Assembly: GCF_030272615.1 (NCBI RefSeq)
Contig: NC_081407.1
Span: forward strand, 373,014,998 to 373,078,997
Direction of reading: 5' to 3'
From: Cryptomeria japonica
Lineage: Eukaryota > Streptophyta > Pinopsida > Cupressales > Cupressaceae
Length of the DNA: 64,000 nt
The notes under the pieces are model-generated. The model was given only the letters and a program-made list of their open reading frames with translations. It was not told the DNA's origin and searched no databases. Below are positions 1-10,218 of this stretch, piece after piece (position 1 is the stretch's first letter; every line of letters starts with the position of its first letter). A program made the translations under genes and the position numbers.

Positions 1-1287
1 CCTTCATATCAAGGATTATGTAAAATTTTCAAGGGGTAACTCCTTCTTAGGTTGGGGTTGGAAAAATTGGAAGGCCTCACCCTTCCTTCAAATGAATTAA
101 ACAAACTTTTTGGCCTCCTCAATGAAAGGCATTTGGTTTTCAGAAATGGAATTGACACTTTGATTTGGTCCCCATCTAAATCTGGCCAATACTCTGTTAA
201 AATGGGATATAAGGTTCTCACAAACCAAGTGGATTCCGAAGACCAACATATGTCACAAAAGCTTTTATGGAATAATAGAATTATCCCTAAGGATGTCATT
301 TTTGCTTGGCTGAGAGTCAAGAAAAAGATCCTCACAACAGAGAGATTCAAGAAGATGGGATTTGATGGCTCCTCAAGGTGCATTCTCTGTAAAGCACATG
401 AGGAATCTGTAGACCATCTCCTCCTTACTTGTCCATTTTCTGTAAAATGCTAGAGGTGGCTATGTGCTAAATTTGGTTGGATTACAACTCTACCAAATGA
501 CATTGTCTCCCTTTTCTCAAGCTGGCCAATCAGACCAAAAGATGGCATTTTAAGCTCTTTGTGGGAAATTTCTCCCTCTTCTCTAGTATGGGAGGTATGG
601 AAGGAGCGAAACAGGAGAATATTTGATATCAAAGCAAGGAGTGTTGACTCCGTTTTATCTTCTCTGGAAGCATCCATTGTTGAGAACATTAATATCGTAC
701 TTCCCCTTTCTACTAACCTAGACAAGAACTTTACATCATGGGATGTCATAATGAGGTTTCCATGGAATGGAATCAAAATTCCTCCCTTCTTAGGAAAGAA
801 GTCAGGTGACAGTGGAAATGAAGCTTGGTCTCCTTCCTAGTTCAGTTCATTCAAATTGAACTTTGATGGGGATTCTAAAGGAAATCCAGGAGCTTCTGGA
901 ATTGGATGTGTAGTTAGAGATCATAGTGCAATAGTGATGGGAAATATGGTTGAACCTATTCCTCTAGATGCAAACAATGTAGAAGAATTCAAAGCTATCC
1001 TCTATGGGCTGTCAGAGTGTTCTAACCATTCCATTAGAAGTTTAGCAATTGAGGGGGATTTTGTGATCGTTATAAATGCAATTAAAGGAACTCATTTTGT
1101 TAATTGGAAGATGCAAGCACTACTAGAAATAATTCTAACGCTACTACCTTCCTTCATTAACTACACCTGCAATCACATATATAGAGAGGAAAACACAGAT
1201 GCAGATGCTTTGTCCAAGTTGGCATCGATTGGTACTTCTTTAAGTTGGTGGGCGCCCGAACTCAACTTTAATTCTCCAAGGAATTAG
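1..1287 (+). pseudogene. LINE ORF2 3' part: zf-RVT and RNase H
   Basis: This is the C-terminal end of a non-LTR retrotransposon polyprotein, cut by the window start. One frame runs from about 52 to 1287, with in-frame TAG codons near 451 and 838 and a TAA just before 52. Residues from 52-453 match the zinc-binding reverse-transcriptase domain of plant LINEs: a WNN..P....FAW block, then CILC and a DHLLLTC block. The 856-1287 part is an RNase H domain with FDGDSKGNPG, an E in NNVEEFKAILYGL, a D in IEGDF and a D in NTDADALSKLA, so all four acidic positions are present. It resembles the LINE at 8866-16499 in domain order but is a separate copy. Stops make it a pseudogene. Confidence in the family is high; the 3' end of the element is not visible. 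Confidence 0.88.
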
Positions 1288-2069
1288 GAAGAGGGTGGTT
1301 GAATTTAGGCAATTTGAATTTCTAAAATAGCCATTCAGGATTTGGGGATTTTCTTAGTTGGGCTACATTTTGAATTCAAATGAAGAGATGCATTTAATTG
1401 TCAATGGTCTTCTTTTCAAACCATGTTTCTCCCGCCAAACAAGTTTGCTAAGTAATCATGATTTTGATTTTGTGGGCCCTTCATCCTATTGTATGTTGAA
1501 TAGGACTAGATAACTGCAACCTCCACTAAGCCAGCTGATTTGGATTCCTTCAAGCTTGAAATCATGCCATGTCATATATGACCATTTCTTGGTTGGGGAG
1601 TAGAAGATGAGTAATAACTATCTCATTCTTTGTGCCATACTTGGAAAGGTTGATGAGGTCAGTATATCTGTCAAATCTTTAGGCAGGTAGAAAAGTATGC
1701 TGCATTCACTGGCCAAGGCTTGTGGTGATGTTTTGGCAATGCTTCAAAGTTAGATTAATTAGTACTATGATCTTGGAAGCTATTTATTTCACCACCTCTT
1801 CTCTGGGCTTTACAACTCCAGGAACTTTGCATTAATGAGCCTAGAAATGCATGACAATGTCATAATAATTTTAAAGAAAGAAAATCTAAGTCTTGTCCTT
1901 TATTTTTTGCTTGTCCATCTTGAAGGTTGAAGGTTTTCTAGGCTCAAAATTGTAGAGGAGTCTTTCCTAGGTTATCAAAATGATGGAGGAAGCTCCTTTC
2001 CACTTCATTGTTTAAAAGGATTTTGAGACAATTTTTGGTTTTGGGGCAGATACACCCATCTCTCTTTCT
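1288..2069. other. LINE 3' flank, nothing coding seen
   Basis: This stretch follows the RNase H stop and probably holds the LINE 3' untranslated region. I see no poly(A) tail, target-site duplication or open frame that would mark where the element ends. An A-rich patch near 1873-1885 is too weak to call a tail. Confidence 0.4.
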
Positions 2070-2740
2070 TGAAACTTCCATCAAGTCTCCTTCCATGAGA
2101 TTTCAAGCCTAAGGCTCAAAAGGCTACTCCGCAATTCTGAGTTTTCAGCCATTTTGGCAGTTAAGCTAATCCTTGGCTCTGGTTTTCTGAGCAGGGTAGA
2201 GTATCCTAGGGATAATTCCAGCATATCTTCAAGATTTGTTGCCTCTCTTTTAGACAACCAGTATTCCAAGGAGAAGGTGAAAGGTCTAACCATGCATCTT
2301 TTTGACCAAAATATTCTAGTGGGATTGGACATTGCCCTAAATCGTGCCATTATTGGCATAGGAATGCCTCGCTTGGGCGACCTAATATTATTTTCAATCT
2401 CAGGTGAGACCATTAACTATTACCCCTTTTTATTGGACTTAAAGGCCCTATTCTTGGGCATGATAGAGTGTACATGACAAATGAAACTAGGTTTTTAGAA
2501 TGGAGATTTCTGGGGGATGAACCAGACAATGCAGATAGAGAAGATGAATTTCTTGACTTTGCCTGGTTGAATGACCTTATCCCTCCAAAATTGGAACAAA
2601 ATGGGAGGACTGCTGATGGTCGAAGAGCTGTCAATGTAAGGGGTCATGGTCATGGAAAATCCCAATGCAGAACAAGGGTCATGGCCATTCGAGAGGCAGG
2701 GGTCATGCTCGGGCTGAGGATTTGGTGTAGGGCTGCTTGA
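2070..2740 (+). pseudogene. Unrecognised open region, possible gene fragment
   Basis: Two overlapping plus-strand frames look protein-like but I do not recognise them. The first is open from the TGA at 2070 to about 2477 (around 135 codons) and has no ATG near its start. The second is open from about 2468 to 2740, starting around the residues YMTNETRFLEW, followed by an acidic patch and FAWLNDLIPP. The composition is normal for a globular protein: not low-complexity and not AT-driven. The switch of frame near 2468 fits a single frameshift in one former reading frame. The tail beyond 2630 contains short ggtcatgg repeats and may be non-coding. It lies downstream of a LINE RNase H, so it could be a host exon carried by 3' transduction, an unrelated pseudogene, or a LINE segment I cannot place. 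No function is assigned. Confidence 0.35.
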
Positions 2741-3740
2741 ATTCCATGCAATGCAAATATGATATTCGTTTAAAATCTTTATCTCTATTTTTATGTTTAT
2801 AGATACATCTGGACTCTATAATTTTTTGTCCTAAAAGAGTTAGTTCTTGACTTTGAAGGCTGAATGTTAGCCCTTTTTTTCAGATTAAAACTTTGCAATT
2901 CTTCTCTAATGGAAGAATTTGGACAATTGGGGTGGCAAGCACATTTTTTAATATTTTTGATCAAATAAAATATGTAAATTCTTATAAATATTAATATAAT
3001 CTTGTCGTTTACCAACAAAAAAAAAATGAAGGTACTGAAAGAAAGAAAGTTAATTACAGTCAAGACAAAGAACAATTTTCACTGTAGCTACTCTAGGTAC
3101 ATCCACCAAGATTCACTGCAAAAGAGTTATATTCCAAAATTGTATGTCAATGTAAATTTCAATGTTTCTATACAAATTTCTATATACATTCCAAAGATTT
3201 ATATTCTCAAAATTGTATGCCAATGTATACCAAATTGTATATCAATGTTTTGTATACAACTTCCAAGTTTAAATTTCACAATTACAATTTATCACAAATT
3301 TATATGCTGGTGGTTGGCAAATTTCTATAGACATACAACTGCTAGTAATTAAAACTTATTTTATATATCTTAGGATTATCATAACCTTTACATGACACTT
3401 AAAAATCATGGCAAAGCTTGAAGTCGAGAACACCTGCCTTTACCCTTGACATAAATTGCAAGATCAAAAATTATTATTATTAAGATTTTTCTTATTTAAC
3501 GGTTTTACATATGGCATCATCCTAAATGCATACGTGGAATTGCATAATGATTAAATAATATTGCCATATGAATTTGTATCCCTGGTTAGTATTCTACACG
3601 TATCACTTCATAAAAGGATTGTTTTCTAATAATATCATGTCTGACAGCCAAAGTAAGTTCATAAATGTGAATATTAAGAAAATTTAAGGTTGCCAATTTT
3701 TTGACGACTATAATTTTGTTCAATTAAATAAAAATAAATT
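2741..3740. other. AT-rich non-coding stretch
   Basis: No gene is seen. Around 3130-3260 a loose repeat of the words aaattgtat and tcaatgt occurs several times. A tract near 3470-3620 is very AT-rich. The open frames reported here are short and have no recognisable domain. Confidence 0.5.
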
Positions 3741-3749
3741 TAATATTTT

Positions 3750-4081
3750 CATATTGTTTTCTCTTTTTTATTATTCAGCTTAATTAAATTATTTGATATT
3801 ATGATTAGATGGAGGTAAATCAATGTTTAATTTTTGTGTTTTCTAATCTTTAAATAAAGATTATCCTGTTTTCTTTTATGAAGATGAAAGTAAAAGTGAA
3901 TTTAAAATTCAGAATAACTCTTTTTACAATCTCTCCTCAAATAACTTGGGCTTTTTGCATCAAACAAAGGCTACCTAATATCTATGATAAATTATGTGAT
4001 GAATTGCTTTGAAAGTACTTTGGTAATCACTATTGAGTACACTCCATCATTATTCAAGGCATCTTTTCTATTACTCATAGG
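3750..4081. repeat. Repeat family A, tandem unit 1 (left part)
   Basis: This segment is homologous to 7236-7640, sharing the run from the T-rich start, through the aattaaattatttga block, to the tattgagtacactcc block. It is interrupted at its right end by the LTR element at 4082-7196 and resumes at 7202-7235. Units 1 and 2 are therefore a tandem duplication of about 400 bp. A third copy is at 51040-51400. Confidence 0.75.
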
Positions 4082-5050
4082 TGTAATACCCTAAAAATGG
4101 TCATCTAAACCATGGGTCCTTAATCTCGATTACATTACTAAGGTCCTAACCAAAGGCAATTAAATCAAGTTTGAGCACCTAATTAATTAATTCCTAAATC
4201 ATCAATGTTACATGAAAAATTAATCACTTCAATTAAATAAATCATCAAAATCTCTTTAATCAATTATTCTATTTATTTAATTAAATATCCTAGCATATTT
4301 ATTTAATAAATCAACATGTCATTAAATCATCAAAAAATGAATTAATCATAAAAAAGGAATTATTTTGAATAAAGAAATTAACTTGAGATAATTTGGAAAA
4401 AGAAATTTAAAAAAAGGAGTAAAATTGAATAAAAGGGAGTAAATCAAAGAAAGCTTGCTTTAAGAAAGGAAAATGGAATAAATCAATTTTTCTGATTTTA
4501 TCTTAATTTTAGCTCAATCTTATTTTCTTCAAATCTGAAGAAAGCAACCAATCACATCAAATCACCTAGATTGTGCTACTTCTAGGAGAATCTTGACCGC
4601 TCATCAACAATCAATCTCGACCGTCACTTTCTCTCTAGATTTTCTATAAATTCAGGATCTCATCTCTCAATCAAAGTATTCAAGAGATTTTATTGTTATC
4701 ATGCTGGTTTTGCTCTAGAGTCATTAAGAATATTGGACATTGAGAATATTGCATCTTAGTTTATTGCATATTTTCTTAAACATGTTAGCTTAATTTTCTT
4801 AATCTTGCATCCATCTAGCTTAATTTGTTTAATCCTGCATTCATATAGATTAAATCCTCTGCCTTGGTGTAGTCTGGTCACTAGTATTGCTCAAATAAAT
4901 CTGAGAGCAAGTCCATACTTCCATCTTTTAGGAGGCAATAGGTTGATTTGTTATGGTTTTACATTTATTGATTTTGATAAACTAACCATGCATGCAATGA
5001 CTTATTAAGTATTTGTGTTTCAGATACAAATTCCAAATTTCACACACACA
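4082..5050. repeat. 5' LTR of non-coding LTR element (NC-1)
   Basis: Starts TGTAATACCC and ends CACACACACA. It aligns along its length with 6094-7196. The direct repeat ATAGG at 4077-4081 is matched at 7197-7201. It holds about 2.5 units of a 30-bp minisatellite (4786-4845 plus a partial unit), against six full units in the other LTR. Confidence 0.9.
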
Positions 5051-6093
5051 TTTATTGATTTTGATCAACTAACCATGCATACAATGAAATCAAAATCTGA
5101 CATCACTTTTCTAGTCAAATTTTTACAACGTTGACCACATGGCACATTCACCAATAGGTCAATATTTGCATCACTCTGCACTCAAATATTTTCCAATCAA
5201 CTCAAAATTTCTTTAATTTATCTCAAATCAATTCTTAAATCATTCTCCATGCTTAAAATATCATTGTTAATTTTTTTTATCACCCTAATTGCCTAAAATC
5301 ATTGTGGTATCTCACCATCTTTTGATTTCACTCCTGAGGGGACATACTTATTACATCATCATTATCAGTGATTACATCATCAAAAGTCGAGATGTTTTTT
5401 TAAATCTTCATCAAAAGCTGAGCAACAAATCTTTTCCACCAATGATTAATTGAACATCAATCAAATCTCATCAAACAATACCTCATTGTTAGGGGCATCT
5501 CAACTTCATCGGATCATATCAAGTTGAGGTTCTTCAAATCAAATCAATCTCTGGGGGCATATTAGTTTCATTGCACCAAATCAAGATGATATTGTCTTTA
5601 TATGAACCAGTCTCTTAACAGTAATCAGTTTCATCACACCTCGTCAAGCTAGTTATTCGTTTAAACCTAATCAAGGGTTTAAAGAGTATTTTTGATAGTG
5701 ATCACACACTCAATACAAATAGGTGTTTAGTTTCATCACATCAAATCAAGATGGACATTCTATTTTGCTAATTAGTTCTTATTTAATCAAGTTCAAAAGA
5801 GGTATTATCTCTTCTCTCAACTAATTCTAGTTCAATCAAGTTCTAGATCAGTACCCGCTTCTTTATCCATCAAGTTCAAGATTAGTATCTTCACTCTTCA
5901 TTGGTCCTAGTTCAATCAAGTTCAGGATCGATATCGCTTTGATCAGTTTGTTTAGTTTCATCACTTCAAATCAAGCTAGATATCTCACTCTTCATTCGTT
6001 AATGATCCATCAAGTTCAGAACTGGTATTTCTTTGACATCAAGTGTTCTTTGAATCAGTGTGCTGCTTGCACATCAATTCAAAGAGGGGCAAA
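5051..6093. repeat. NC-1 internal region with dispersed catcaa motifs
   Basis: About one kilobase without a reading frame of note. Variants of agtttcatca(c)atcaaatcaag and gttcaatcaagttc recur roughly ten times between 5450 and 6050. Such degenerate internal repetition is unlike decayed gag-pol. Confidence 0.6.
6079..6093 (+). other. Polypurine tract of NC-1
   Basis: AAAGAGGGGCAAA ends exactly where the second LTR starts at 6094. This is the expected position for the plus-strand primer. Confidence 0.7.
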
Positions 6094-7196
6094 TGTAATA
6101 CCCTAAAAATGATCTTATAAACCATGGCCCCCAATCTTGACTACATTACAAGGTACTAACCAAAGGCAATTAAATCAATTTTGAGCACCTAAATAATTAA
6201 TTCTCAAAGCATCAATGTTACATGGAAAATTAATCACTTCAATTAAATAAATCATCAAAATCTCATTAATCAATTATCTTATTTATTTAATTAAATATCT
6301 TAGCATATTTAATTAATAAATCAATTTGTCATTAAATCATCAAAAAGGAATTAATTTGAAAAAAAGGAATTGATCATTAAAAGGAATTATTTTGAAAAAG
6401 AAATTAATTTGAGATAATTTGAAAAATAAATTTCAAAAAAGGAGCAAAAATGAATAAAAGGGAATAAATGATAGAAAGCTTGCTTTAAGAAAGGAAAATG
6501 GAATAAATCAGTTTTTCTGATTTTATCTCAATTTTAGCTCAATCTTATTTCCTTCAAAACTGAAGAAAGTAGCCAATCACATCAAATCACCTGGATTGTT
6601 CTTCCTCTTGGAGAATCTTGACCACTCATCGATAGTCAATCTTGACTGTCATTTTCTTTCTGGATTTTCTATAAATTCAGGCTCTCATCTCTCAATCAAA
6701 GTATTCTAGAGATTTTATTGTTATCATGCTGGTTTTTCTCTAGAGTCATTGAGAATATTGTACATTGAGAATATTGCATCTTAGTCTATTGCATATTTTC
6801 TTAATCATGCTAGCTTAATTTTCTTAATCTTGCATCTATCTAGCTTAATTTGCTTAATCTTGCATCCATCTAGCTTAATTTTCTTAATCTTGCATCCATC
6901 TAGCTTAATTTTCTTAAACTTGCATCCATTTAGCTTAATTTGCTTAATCTTGTATCCATCTAGATTAATTTGCTTAATCCTGCATTCATATAGATTAAAT
7001 CCTCTATCTTGGTGTAGTCTAGTCACTAGTATTGCTTAGATAAATCTGAGAGCAAATCTATACTCGCATCTTTTAGGAGGAAATGGGTTGATTTGTTATG
7101 GTTTTTACATTTATTGATCTTTATCAACTAACAATGCATGCAATGACTTATTGAGTGTTTGTGTTTCAGATACAGATTCTAAATTTCACACACACA
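6094..7196. repeat. 3' LTR of NC-1
   Basis: Starts TGTAATACCC and ends CACACACACA, followed by ATAGG (7197-7201). It is longer than its partner by 134 bp, of which 120 bp is explained by four extra 30-bp units at 6811-6990. Confidence 0.9.
6811..7004. repeat. 30-bp minisatellite in NC-1 3' LTR
   Basis: Units start at 6811, 6841, 6871, 6901, 6931 and 6961, with a partial unit at 6991. Each reads like tagcttaatttgcttaatc followed by ttgcatccatc, with one to four changes. The 5' LTR has only two full units and the same partial one (4786-4859). The last full unit and partial unit are alike in both LTRs, so the extra units lie inside the array. Confidence 0.95.
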
Positions 7197-7201
7197 ATAG
7201 G

Positions 7202-7640
7202 TTGTTGTAGGATGATGATTTAGTGTATTAGTCACATTGTTTTTTTATTTTTTATTATTTAGCTTAATTAAATTATTTGAAATTATGACTAGATGGGGGT
7301 AAATCAATGTTTAATTTTTGTGTTTTCTAACCTTTAAATAAACATTACACCTTTAAGAAAAGTACATCTCAACTCTCCTATTTTCTTTTATGAAGATGAA
7401 AGAAAAAGTGAATTTAAAATTTAGAATACTTCTTGAAGATTCATCTTACCATTGTAGCCAAACTCCTAAAAAACCTTGGGCTTTTTGCATCAAACAAAGG
7501 ATACCTAATATCTATGATAAATTATGTGATGAATCACTTTGAAAGTGTTATGGTAATCACTATTGAGTACACTCAAACATTATTCATGTCATATTTTGTG
7601 TTACTCATAAGTTGATGTTGTGGTAGTATGATTTAGTGTA
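7202..7640. repeat. Repeat family A: end of unit 1 and all of unit 2
   Basis: 7202-7235 resumes unit 1 after the NC-1 insertion; 7236-7640 is unit 2. Both match 51040-51400. A frame in unit 2 (7433-7612) reads through the block SNKGYLISMINYVMN. The same block, in frame, is readable in unit 1 (about 3950-4081) and at 51230-51358. Confidence 0.75.
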
Positions 7641-8835
7641 TATTTTTTGTGATAGATATGTTTGGTAGGAATGTGGTTGACCCTACATAGTTGTTACATG
7701 GATGACTTATTAACAAGTTATAAATTGTTGCACCAAATAATTAAATCTAGCGCGGTTAGATTCAATTAGTATTAGAGTGATTAATTTTTTTTTTCCCACT
7801 TAAGGTGTAATGATCAATAATTTCTTGAAATTCACAATGTATTGAGGTTATTAGGGGATTCTTGAGACCCTAACCCAGGTACATGGGTTAGGGAACTTGT
7901 AGAGTAGGTTAAAAGGTCATTTGGGGTTCATTTTTGAGGGTAGAGGGGAATATATTAGTTGGGTTGGAGGGAAAGTAGAAGAATATGGAGGGATGATACA
8001 ACAAATTCACTCTCCTTGAATGCTTGATTGTTGTGGGGTAATAATTCTTTCTTTATCTCTCCTTCAATTTTTGCAATAACCTAGAGGAAACATGTGTAAA
8101 GCAATTTCAAATTTTTGTGGATTGTATGGATTGTTTGTGTTATACCTAGTTATGAAAGGTATCCCTTTTATTGATTGTAAGATAATATTACTACCTATGG
8201 GTGTCTTTCCTTGAACAGGAGATAGTCATAGGATATTATAATGATAAGTGTGGGTAAGAAGCGCATTGTGTGTTTCCATTGTATTGTTTGAGTTGATATG
8301 ATTTCAAGTGACCCTCTTGACTCAAAGGTTGGATGTGGCCTTAAAGGGGCTTGATTATTCCATTTTGTTGGGTGGAGAGATTTTCACTTCACCATTAACT
8401 TATTATTAGTTGTAGGTTCAAACTAGTTATCTTCTAAGGTGAAGTTCTTCTAGATAGAGAGGAGTCTAACCCTTCTACTAAGAGAAAACATAGGTAAAAG
8501 AGTATATAGAACATTTGTTTGAATAGAAATAATTAATCTAATATTTAATATGGGGGAGAGGGGCAACAGTTGTATAGGATCCAATTGTTGTACACCCACT
8601 TATGCTTACAATATCTAGTCTTGCTAAATATTCATACAATATATTGCAAATAAACAATTCACTCATAAATAAAAAAATAGAGATGTCACTCAAAATTTAC
8701 CCATACTTAACATGAGATCCTATAAATGTTATATTAAAAATGCATAAATACACTAATTAATAACTGCAATAAATAATTTTTTATTTCAAATAAAATATCA
8801 TAGCTATCTACTCTAAGTGTCATTTATAAAATAAG
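7641..8835. repeat. Repeat family A, distal part (copy 1)
   Basis: This matches 51360-51582 joined to 52850-53810. Shared landmarks are taaggtgtaatgatcaa, a block beginning tattgaggt(t/c)attagggga, ggttaaaaggtcattt, and a terminal block ending catttataaaataag. No protein domain is seen. The copy ends at 8835 where Copia-1 is inserted and continues at 31356. Its class is unknown. Confidence 0.75.
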
Positions 8836-8865
8836 TGTTAGATAGTTAAAATAACCAAAAGACAA
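8836..8865 (-). repeat. Copia-1 3' LTR, distal 30 bp
   Basis: Starts TGTTAGATAG and matches the start of the other LTR at 30159 (TGTTAGACAA). It directly follows ATAAG. The remainder of this LTR lies beyond the LINE, from 16500 on. Confidence 0.85.
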
Positions 8866-9140
8866 TGAAGGTTGCTCTGCAACCATCGCATGAAACCCTA
8901 GACATGAGGTCAGGAGGCGATGAGACCTGTAGGGTGGGCGACGGGAGTTGCAGGGTGGGCAACAACGACCCTACAACCATCAACCATTGCTCTGCAACCA
9001 TCGCACATGCAACCCTAGACACGAGGTCAGGAGGTGGAGAGACTAGTAGGGTTAGTGCTCAGAGCTGTAGGGTGGGCGACAGTGGCTCTGCAACCATCAA
9101 TCGGGAGGCGATGAGGCTAGGAGGGTGGGTGTGAGGAGAT
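8866..9140 (+). promoter_or_regulatory. LINE 5' region with degenerate tandem units
   Basis: A GC-rich block in AT-rich surroundings. Units beginning ctctgcaaccatc start near 8874, 8991 and 9091, each followed by variants of gaggtcaggagg and gtagggtgggcgac. Tandem 5' repeats act as promoter monomers in some LINEs; that role here is inference. An 89-codon open frame across it (8865-9131) reflects the repeat and the GC content. Confidence 0.6.
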
Positions 9141-10218
9141 GCAGATTCAAAAGGTCTCAGTGTTTCATTTTAGGTGGAGGAAAATCCATGAACAATCAGC
9201 CGACAGTGGAACTGTAATGCATGTCTGATCTCTCACTTTGCCCTAATCTCTTTGTGTTCCCTTGCTTCATCTTCTTCCCACTCACAGGTATCCTACACTT
9301 TGCCTTATAGTCTATGAATGCTTCCACACTCAACATATGACATCTACCTGGATATTGCATTGGTGGAATTGTCTTTAAAATTTTCCATTGAATACTTATT
9401 GTGCATGTCCCATAACTATCAACACAACAAGGATTTGCAGAGTGGGTGGCGGCGGTAACAAGCCAAACAGTGGCCAAATGGTGGGTGGGCGGCAGAAGTT
9501 TTCTACATCTAGAGCAATTGAGTAACCCTGAGTGATGTGGCGAGCCATGCAACCAGGGTTGCTAGGGCCTAGACCCATGGGAGTTAGACAGGGTTTGTGG
9601 CAGCTACATGACGTTATATCAGACCATAGGCATTCTTTTGGTGGAGTCCATTAGTTTCTAGGCAAGTTGCACGGTAACGGGAGAGAAAGAATATTTTCAC
9701 AATATCATTTTGAATGCCGACTAGATCAAACACCACATGCCCCTTTTGATATTTGTGAGGGGACACCATCGCTGTCACATCATTCTCTATCCAAGCCACA
9801 GGGTAATCCTGTTAATCTTCCAACATATGTGACCTAGCTAAACAATACCCAGTTGATAAAGCCCAAATTTATTTCAACCCCAAACAATCTTCCAATAAAC
9901 AACTTGCACCAAGGAGCACCCTTCAAACCAAAAGAGGTTACACAAAACTAGAGAAAGAAAACCCCTTGCACATCTCTTCCTGATTCAGTAGCACAAAATT
10001 CGGATGCAGAAGGTAGTGGGAACTCTCAAATGATACAACTAAAGATGGTAGTCAAATTCTAGTCTTGCCAAAGGTCAAGAATGCTGCTAATATTGGAGAA
10101 TCAGGCAAATTGGAGGGTGTGAATAAGATCATTTTTTTCGGACCATCTTATTTAGCCTCAATTAGATCTATTACATGCCACAACCCTCATTGGTAAACTA
10201 AATTCTACTATTTCCTTT
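9141..10218 (+). other. LINE 5' untranslated region, rest
   Basis: No plus-strand protein domain is recognised. Two minus-strand open frames, 9196-9552 (118 codons) and 9614-9799 (61 codons), have protein-like composition without a match I can name. The stretch from about 9990 to 10218 may hold the decayed start of ORF1, since DUF4283 domains usually begin upstream of the block seen at 10219. Confidence 0.45.

Larger units (their letters stand above)
4082..7196 (+). mobile_element. Non-coding LTR retrotransposon NC-1, ATAGG duplication
   Basis: A complete-looking LTR element of 3,115 bp sits inside unit 1 of repeat family A. LTRs are 4082-5050 (969 bp) and 6094-7196 (1,103 bp), flanked by ATAGG on both sides. 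The internal part, 5051-6093, has no gag or pol frame. Instead it contains many variants of a motif like catcaaatcaag or catcaagttcaag at irregular spacing. A purine-rich tract, AAAGAGGGGCAAA, lies directly before the second LTR and sets the orientation as plus. No initiator-Met-type primer-binding site follows the first LTR. A stretch just after it (5051-5090) instead repeats sequence found within the LTR at 4964-5000. This makes it a non-autonomous element dependent on a partner; whether that partner is Gypsy or Copia cannot be told. Confidence 0.88.

Noticed and set aside
6805..7026. Lysine-rich repetitive 73-residue minus-strand protein (KIKQIKLDGC-type units).
   Set aside because: It is the translation of the 30-bp minisatellite; because 30 is divisible by three, any frame without a stop stays open. 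No start context or domain.
6830..7039. Serine/leucine-rich repeat protein on the plus strand over the same array.
   Set aside because: Same cause: the array is in phase with codons.
8865..9134. 89-residue protein with SCRVG and TCRVG repeats.
   Set aside because: It follows the tandem units of the LINE leader; its upstream edge lies in the Copia LTR and it has no domain.
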